The notes beneath the pieces were generated by a model. That model ran no database searches. It saw only the letters and a program-made list of their open reading frames with translations, and had not been told where the DNA came from. A stretch of DNA of 64,000 nt, taken from Cladopsammia gracilis (taxonomy: Eukaryota; Cnidaria; Anthozoa; Scleractinia; Dendrophylliidae). Where the stretch lies: positions 708,501 through 772,500 of the forward strand of contig JAJGOT010000017.1 in assembly GCA_022457155.1 (NCBI GenBank), read 5' to 3'. Shown piece by piece: positions 60,201 through 64,000 of this stretch (its first letter is position 1; each line of letters begins with the position of its first letter). The translations under genes and the position numbers were made by a program.

Positions 60201-63200
60201 ATAATGAACAGGTTACTGCCGACAGGGAGAGATATGACAATTTTCTCTCCTTCACTTCCTCTATCACTCGGCTGTAAACATTTTGTGACATAATGGTGTA
60301 TAATAATGGTGTCCACTCCTGTGATGGAACATTAAAACCGATCTGCAGACTTCGCATGGATTTTTCAGCAGAGACATGCGATTTAACGCCTATCTCTGTT
60401 GAAATTTTAAAATTTAACCTCACAAATCACTTAATCTGTCATGGTCGAATGAATAAGTTGCTGTTTTTCCAGTCAAACGACTCGGGATCGAATCCTGGTG
60501 GGGACTTGCAATTTAATTTTTTTTTTTCATTTTCCTTTCGTTTCTTCTTTATTTTTCCAAACTGGACATTGTGATTATTTACATGTGGGAAAAATCTGAG
60601 ACCTTTCGGAGTGCACAGCACGGCAGAACTGAGGGATTTTGCCCAATTCCACGGCGATGGCATAAATTTGATTTACGTCAGCCCGACATTTTCAAGATTC
60701 TTAGCCAGTGTGACACATCTCGCAATGTGGCAGCACTTCACTTCCAATATGGAACTACTAGTTTTATACAATACCCTAAAGCTAATTAATTACCTCAGTG
60801 TTGTTAAATTTAGCAGCAACGTCAGCCTTAAGCTCATGGAGTTCATTCTCGATCCTCAGTCTCTGTTCTTTTTCTTGCTGTAAACTTGCTTCAGTATCCT
60901 TCAATTTGCTCTCCAGACCATATTGGCCGCATTCAACTTCAGAGTCAGAGCCAGAGGAACTTTTCTCTGCTCTTGAGTTGGGTTCTGCTCCAAGGGACTT
61001 GAGCTGATTTTGTAGCATTCTCACCCGTTCTTTATGTCCTTTTTCAATCAAAAGAAAATGGTAAATGTCATATTGATTCCCTTTACAACTTTCATGTACA
61101 TGCCAAGAGTGAGTTAAGTTTAAGTTAAGTTTTAAGTCTTATTCTCCACTATAATGTACTCATGAAGACATTCACAATTTCTCTTTGGTTCATGTACTTT
61201 GTTCTGTTTTGTTCAAAGGGTGGATAATGCAATCCACAAGAAAAATAACATCCAGTGGATAAGCATTAACAAAACCAATTGTGAAAACACTTTTGAAAAC
61301 ACTGGAGCCTATATGGAAAAATTAGGTGCTGATCACCATTGTTACTACACTACAGGTCATCTCTAACACAGTTTGACAGTACCCAATTGTACATCACATT
61401 CCCAAACAGGAACAAGAGTTGACATGAGTTCAAACTTGTTGATGGCACATGAGAGTCAGAGGCCAAACAAGAGCAAGAGTTTTTCCATAGACTCCAATGA
61501 AAATTTGAGAGAGTTTAAACTCTTTGAGAGTGCCTGAGAGCACATGAGAATCAGTGAGAGTGTCTGAGAGTTGAGGCCAAATGAGAGCAAGGGTTCAGAA
61601 TTCCCAAAGATCCCAATGAAAATTTGAGGGGGCTTAAACTCTTTGAGAGTGCCTGAGAGCACATGAGAGTTTCGAATCACATGAGAGCAGGAGTTTGAAC
61701 TCTCATCATCTCTTGTTCTCATTTGATCCAGGCTTTACACCTGCAATCTTGGACAGAATAAAATGAGAAATAACACCTCCCTTCCCTCCGATTCAAAGGT
61801 GGATTCGCGCGGAAACCAAAACGTGCCATTTTCCCATCACTGAAATGGGGGGAGGGGTGGTATTAATTTTTCATTTGAAATGTCCAGGATTGTGGGTGGA
61901 GAGATGCAGATACACTGTTATTAACTTAATTAAGGCTACGTTCACACTGTACTGGTACTACCGCCTCCTGGTTAGCTCAGTTGATAGAGCACAGGTCTGC
62001 AGGGCGGGAGGTCTCGGGTTGGAACCCTGGCTGGACCAACGGCTCAGGATCTTAAAATAACTGAGGATGAAGGTGCTGCCTTTGCTATGACATCGGCAAA
62101 TGGTTAGACCTTCACGTGGCTCGGATGACCATGGAGAAATGGTGGTCCCGTCTCCCATGGGGACATAAAAGAACCACTGAGGAACACAACAAACCCTGGC
62201 TGTGACCACTTGCTCATGGGTGGGGTGGGTCTGATTGATTGTAAAGTGCATTTGAATATACATGTGTATGTATATAGAATTTGCACTATACATATGCATA
62301 CATTTCTTTCTTTCTTCTTTCTAAACTTGTATGGATCCAAACTGAATCGGTATGGTGCAAGTTTGCACAGTTGTACAAAACAATAACCCAACCAATTCAA
62401 GGGTCAAGTGTACCAATTTTATTCTATCTGAGTGTTGTATGTTGGTATGACCCTAGCATTAAAAGACAAAGCTAACACTAATGTACGACGGTATTATTTT
62501 TCACAAAGCTTAAACGCCCAACAAGAACTGGTCATGATTTCCTCTTTCATTACCACTACATGAAGGTATGGCGGGAGTATGAAACGTGCGAGGTTTATTT
62601 AACAGTAGGGTGGGAACGCATGCACCTTTAAAGAACTGTAGCTTAGTTTATTTCATAAAACGTGACATCAACAACCAGACACAGCAAACAGATTCTTATA
62701 ACAAAATCCAAGTGAAAAACCTGAACACGACAAACTTTAACTAAATGTGGACTGATGATTTGTTCGCAGCTTACCTGCAAGCTGTCTTTGAAGTAAGTTG
62801 TTAGCTTCTTTGGATTTTGTGAAATCAGCATTCTGCTTCTCCAACTTGGACATAACCTGATTATGTTCGTACTGTAAATGGTCCATGTCATTTTTTAGCT
62901 GCATTCCTTTGGCAGTTTCGCTATCAAGAAGCTGTTGACATCGAGCGAGTTTGCCATCGAGGCAACGAATCTGTCCTTCCTTGGCATGCAAATCATGCAG
63001 AATCTTCTCGCGATTTCGCTCTAGTTCTTGAATGGATTCACTCAAAGAATGATTCTCCTTCTTCAAAGATGAATTATTCGTTTTCTCCTCATCTGTTAAC
63101 TGCTTCTGTTTCTCTATCGCAGCTTTCAAACTGTCCAGTTGAAACTGTCTTTGTTTGCCTTCTTTCTGTAACGTCTCACATCGTTGCTCGAGGTCGTACA

Positions 63201-63258
63201 CTTTGTTCAGAGCATTCGCGGAAAGTTCCTGCTTCCATTCCTCCGAGGCCCAACTCAT
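38537..63258 (-). CDS. CENPF: CENP-F kinetochore coiled-coil protein, 12 exons, 4065 aa
   Basis: Exons (5' to 3') are 62775-63258, 60794-61038, 58923-59211, 56288-56396, 48513-55863, 47146-47955, 45805-46032, 44074-44337, 41826-43731, 40669-40913, 39983-40160 and 38537-38625. Every junction keeps phase; total 12198 nt. Vertebrate CENP-F is a G2/M protein of the nuclear envelope and outer kinetochore that binds microtubules and dynein adaptors. Three regions identify it. The N-terminus is [17 protein letters not shown] with [18 protein letters not shown]. Near the C-terminus is [20 protein letters not shown] then FILRRTT (about 3930-3960), a block I recognise from human CENP-F. The protein ends in CKMQ, a CaaX farnesylation box matching the vertebrate CKVQ. 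The middle is almost unbroken heptad coiled coil (exon 5 alone encodes 2450 residues), and the last 150 residues are basic and Ser/Pro-rich. It is longer than the human protein, partly through internal duplications. Confidence 0.93.
38963..39052. repeat. (TA)n microsatellite, first tract
   Basis: About 45 uninterrupted TA dinucleotides in the last CENP-F intron. The tract is separated from a second TA tract by 145 bases of unique sequence. Confidence 0.97.
39198..39276. repeat. (TA)n microsatellite, second tract
   Basis: About 39 TA dinucleotides, again uninterrupted, in the same intron. Tyr/Ile frames through it are artefacts. Confidence 0.97.
39301..39391. repeat. Hairpin with 38-bp arms
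   Basis: The left arm, 39301-39338, pairs with the inverse of about 39354-39391 with about four mismatches. The innermost 17 bases (GGTCTTTTCTGTACGGA) pair perfectly around a loop of about 15 nt (ACTCGCTGCGCTCGG). Such palindromes are typical of small foldback MITEs. Confidence 0.85.
39423..39575. mobile_element. 153-bp MITE, TTTATTACACGACT ends
   Basis: The terminal 14 bases TTTATTACACGACT are exactly inverted at 39562-39575. Inside are CTCCTGCCGGCAGGAG (perfect palindrome) and CCGGTCCAATA...TATTGGACCGG (about 39479-39510). Confidence 0.8.
41140..41412 (+). repeat. Direct repeats with G-rich (GGGGC)n runs in a CENP-F intron
   Basis: The phrase GTGAAAGGGGCAGGGCGGGG ... ACGGGGG ... CATACAAGACACCACCT occurs twice (about 41144-41197 and 41352-41412). 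The second copy has five consecutive GGGGC units. CACCTCTCTTTAGTAACCGG is also duplicated (about 41108 and 41194). The plus strand could form G-quadruplexes. Confidence 0.75.
42430..42790 (-). repeat. CENPF: 114-bp (38-residue) tandem repeat in CENP-F coding sequence
   Basis: Exon 9 contains three nearly identical units plus a fourth diverged one, each encoding [20 protein letters not shown], then [21 protein letters not shown] identity between the units is very high, so they expanded recently. The length is a multiple of three, so the reading frame is kept; 38 is not a whole number of heptads. Confidence 0.9.
43880..44030. mobile_element. Decayed relative of the 2761-3007 MITE
   Basis: It shares TGATTGGTT, GAGAAAGTGGCGCGAGA, TTTTTAGCTAAT and CACAAAGCG with the intact copy, in the same order. 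The terminal inverted repeats have eroded. Confidence 0.6.
45016..45531 (+). repeat. 72-bp minisatellite, seven copies, in CENP-F intron 7
   Basis: The unit is AACAAGATTCTGGTACCTAT, TAAAGGGGACCCCCCTCTTA, GGGGTGAAAATGAATTTAAG, CCACACCCAGTA. Seven near-identical copies run head to tail, and a single diverged copy lies at about 44768-44835. Since 72 is a multiple of three and the unit lacks stops in several frames, long repetitive frames appear on both strands. They are not genes. Confidence 0.95.
45600..45690 (+). mobile_element. Possible tRNA-derived SINE fragment
   Basis: GGGTTTGATTCCCATCGG contains a near-consensus RNA polymerase III B box. A convincing A box is missing, so this is tentative. 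Confidence 0.3.
46583..46726. repeat. 144-bp inverted-repeat element in CENP-F intron 6
   Basis: ATATATCAAACAC is exactly inverted at 46714-46726, and CATTTCATCAGG is partnered by CCTGATGAAA further in. Confidence 0.65.
46780..46937. repeat. 158-bp foldback in CENP-F intron 6
   Basis: TTAATAGACAATATTCGTAT pairs with the inverse ATACAAATATTGTCTATTAA. The inner arms GCTGGTGCAGGGGAAT and ATTCCCCTGCATGC also pair. Confidence 0.7.
52351..53345 (-). repeat. CENPF: 165-residue tandem duplication in the giant CENP-F exon
   Basis: Blocks spaced 495 bp apart match closely (for example TCCATTTCTTCAACC at 52351 and 52846, GTCTTGATGACCTCTGATAC at 52621 and 53116). The protein shows it as repeated [20 protein letters not shown] and [24 protein letters not shown] segments. 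More diverged copies flank it on both sides. Confidence 0.85.
56545..56962. mobile_element. 418-bp TTAA MITE, sister of 10761-11224
   Basis: It begins TTAAAGTGCACC and ends GGTGCACTTTAA. The interior shares AATCAACTCTATGTA, TATAGAGGTTTGAATTTACA and ATTTATTATACAACTACTTG phrases with the other copy (up to a few changes). It lies in CENP-F intron 3. Confidence 0.8.
57404..58893. mobile_element. 1.5-kb element with TAAATCCTCTGTTAAG ends, with a second element nested inside
   Basis: AAATCCTCTGTTAAGC at about 57404 is inverted at about 58874-58891. Within it, AGGGCTAAAAATTAAC (57601) is inverted near 58853 (CAATTTTTAGCCCT), with GGTGGCC in both arms, marking an inner element of about 1.25 kb. Poly(C) runs occur at 57464-57483 and about 57561. 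A tRNA-like GGTGGTCTAGTGGTGAAGGA head lies at about 58419, perhaps a SINE remnant. Confidence 0.6.
61455..61705. repeat. About 125-bp tandem duplication in CENP-F intron 1
   Basis: Phrases CCAATGAAAATTTGAG, AAACTCTTTGAGAGTGCCTG and AGAGCACATGAGA occur in the same order in two adjacent blocks. The GAGAGT word is also scattered through both. Confidence 0.8.
61965..62285 (+). mobile_element. tRNA-derived SINE in CENP-F intron 1
   Basis: The A box is TTAGCTCAGTTGATAGAGC. The B-box region GGTTGGAACCC is mutated relative to the 8341-8730 copy. The body (TTAAAATAACTGAGGATGAA, GGTGCTGCCTTTGCTATGAC, AAAGAACCACTGAGGA) matches the first copy closely, ending in a GTAAAGTGCATTTGAAT tail. Confidence 0.9.
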
Positions 63259-63419
63259 TATTTACACCAGTTTCCCAACTTGGCGGAGAAATAGAAAGAA
63301 AATTTACTGAATCGCAGACTGGTCTTGAAAATCCCGCCACAAACCAAATATCATGCAAGGAGAGCGCGTTCTTCGATGACTCGATAGATCGGATTTCTGC
63401 AAATGAATGACAGTTACTC

Positions 63420-63451
63420 TTCAAACCGACGCCGTTCTCGACTGTGATTGG
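63420..63451 (-). promoter_or_regulatory. CENPF: CCAAT plus CDE/CHR-like cell-cycle promoter of CENP-F
   Basis: Read toward the gene, CCAAT (63447-63451) is followed by CGGCG (63430-63434), exactly four bases (TCGG), then TTTGAA (63420-63425). Mammalian G2/M genes, CENPF among them, use CCAAT boxes and a CDE-N4-CHR (TTTGAA) module read by NF-Y and the DREAM/MuvB complex. The start codon is about 160 bases downstream, with no TATA box. Function here is inference from arrangement. Confidence 0.55.
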
Positions 63452-64000
63452 TCAGTTGCATAAAAAGTGGGAAATTTGAAGTGAGGCTGGCGCTTGCTTG
63501 GACCCAGTCTCTTTTTTGAGCGGAAAGAATGCCTCGCTGATGTCTTTGTCCGAGTGGTCAGAAAAAAGAAAAAAATTGTTTCCTCCTTTTTCCCTTTTTT
63601 CCCAAGTCAGGGAAAGAACGTGAGCTGAAGGACTAAAATAATTTTCGGTTCTTTGCTCGTTGTCGCCGGTTTTGACAGTTACAGTGGGGAAGCTCTTTAT
63701 AAACGTCCTATGTTGTCGAATAAGCCTGAGGCGATTATTTTTACCGCTTTACTAGTAAAACGGAAGAGAATAGGTGAAAGGAGTGAATAAACAGGGTAGG
63801 TTCAAATATTGGTCGCTGGAAATTTTGTCGTTATTTTTTATTATTATTCCGGGGCTTTTGAAGGGTACCCAATATAATTGGGTGTTCTTTAACTAAAGAA
63901 ATATCATGATCAAGATTCTCATTTGACAGCATCATATGCTGCCCGATTTAGGGACGAAAATTCTAGACCTTTTCCATGTAACACTGTTACACGTGTTACA
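63452..64000. other. Upstream of CENP-F, no gene seen
   Basis: This DNA lies upstream of CENP-F to the window edge. I see no exon. A further TTCAAA/TTTGAA hexamer occurs at about 63475. Confidence 0.45.

Overview
The window is eukaryotic, animal, nuclear DNA. The genes are split by GT-AG introns, the intergenic DNA is AT-rich and full of small inverted-repeat transposons, tRNA-derived SINEs, minisatellites and microsatellites. The gene content (animal-type creatine kinase, microsomal P450, a TPR-CHAT protein, a CENP-F orthologue, a histidine-acetyltransferase-like GNAT) best suits an anthozoan cnidarian such as a stony coral. That placement is inference; no rRNA or mitochondrial marker is present.

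Layout. 533-1483 (-): single-exon GNAT acetyltransferase of the NAT16 type. 4133-5173: a 38-bp tandem array bracketed by two identical 124-bp direct repeats. 5227-12999 (-): complete five-exon cytochrome P450 (495 aa), with introns stuffed with transposons, including a nested three-layer insertion in intron 1. 14353-17040 (+): TPR-CHAT protein cut by one in-frame TGA between its catalytic His and Cys. 17200-18205: broken LINE reverse transcriptase, itself split by a MITE. 19.3-24.8 kb: AT-rich DNA ending in a small two-exon gene for an 86-aa secreted peptide precursor (24838-25098, +). 25.8-26.8 kb: minisatellite grading into an ATC microsatellite. 31324-36432 (+): complete four-exon creatine kinase (376 aa). 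38537-63258 (-): one 12-exon, 4065-aa coiled-coil gene whose N-terminus, C-terminal block and final CaaX box identify it as CENP-F, although separate long reading frames make it look like many genes.

I rebuilt the three multi-exon genes by hand from GT/AG sites. Every exon junction is phase-consistent, and the totals are whole codon numbers (1488, 1131 and 12198 nt), which is the main support for the models. The genes do not form an operon or pathway; they are independent neighbours. The items most worth following up are the TGA-interrupted CHAT protease-like protein, the unrecognised secreted peptide precursor, the cnidarian CENP-F with farnesylation box, internal coding duplications and a CDE/CHR-like promoter, and the nested transposon stack carrying a start codon and splice donor inside the P450 gene.
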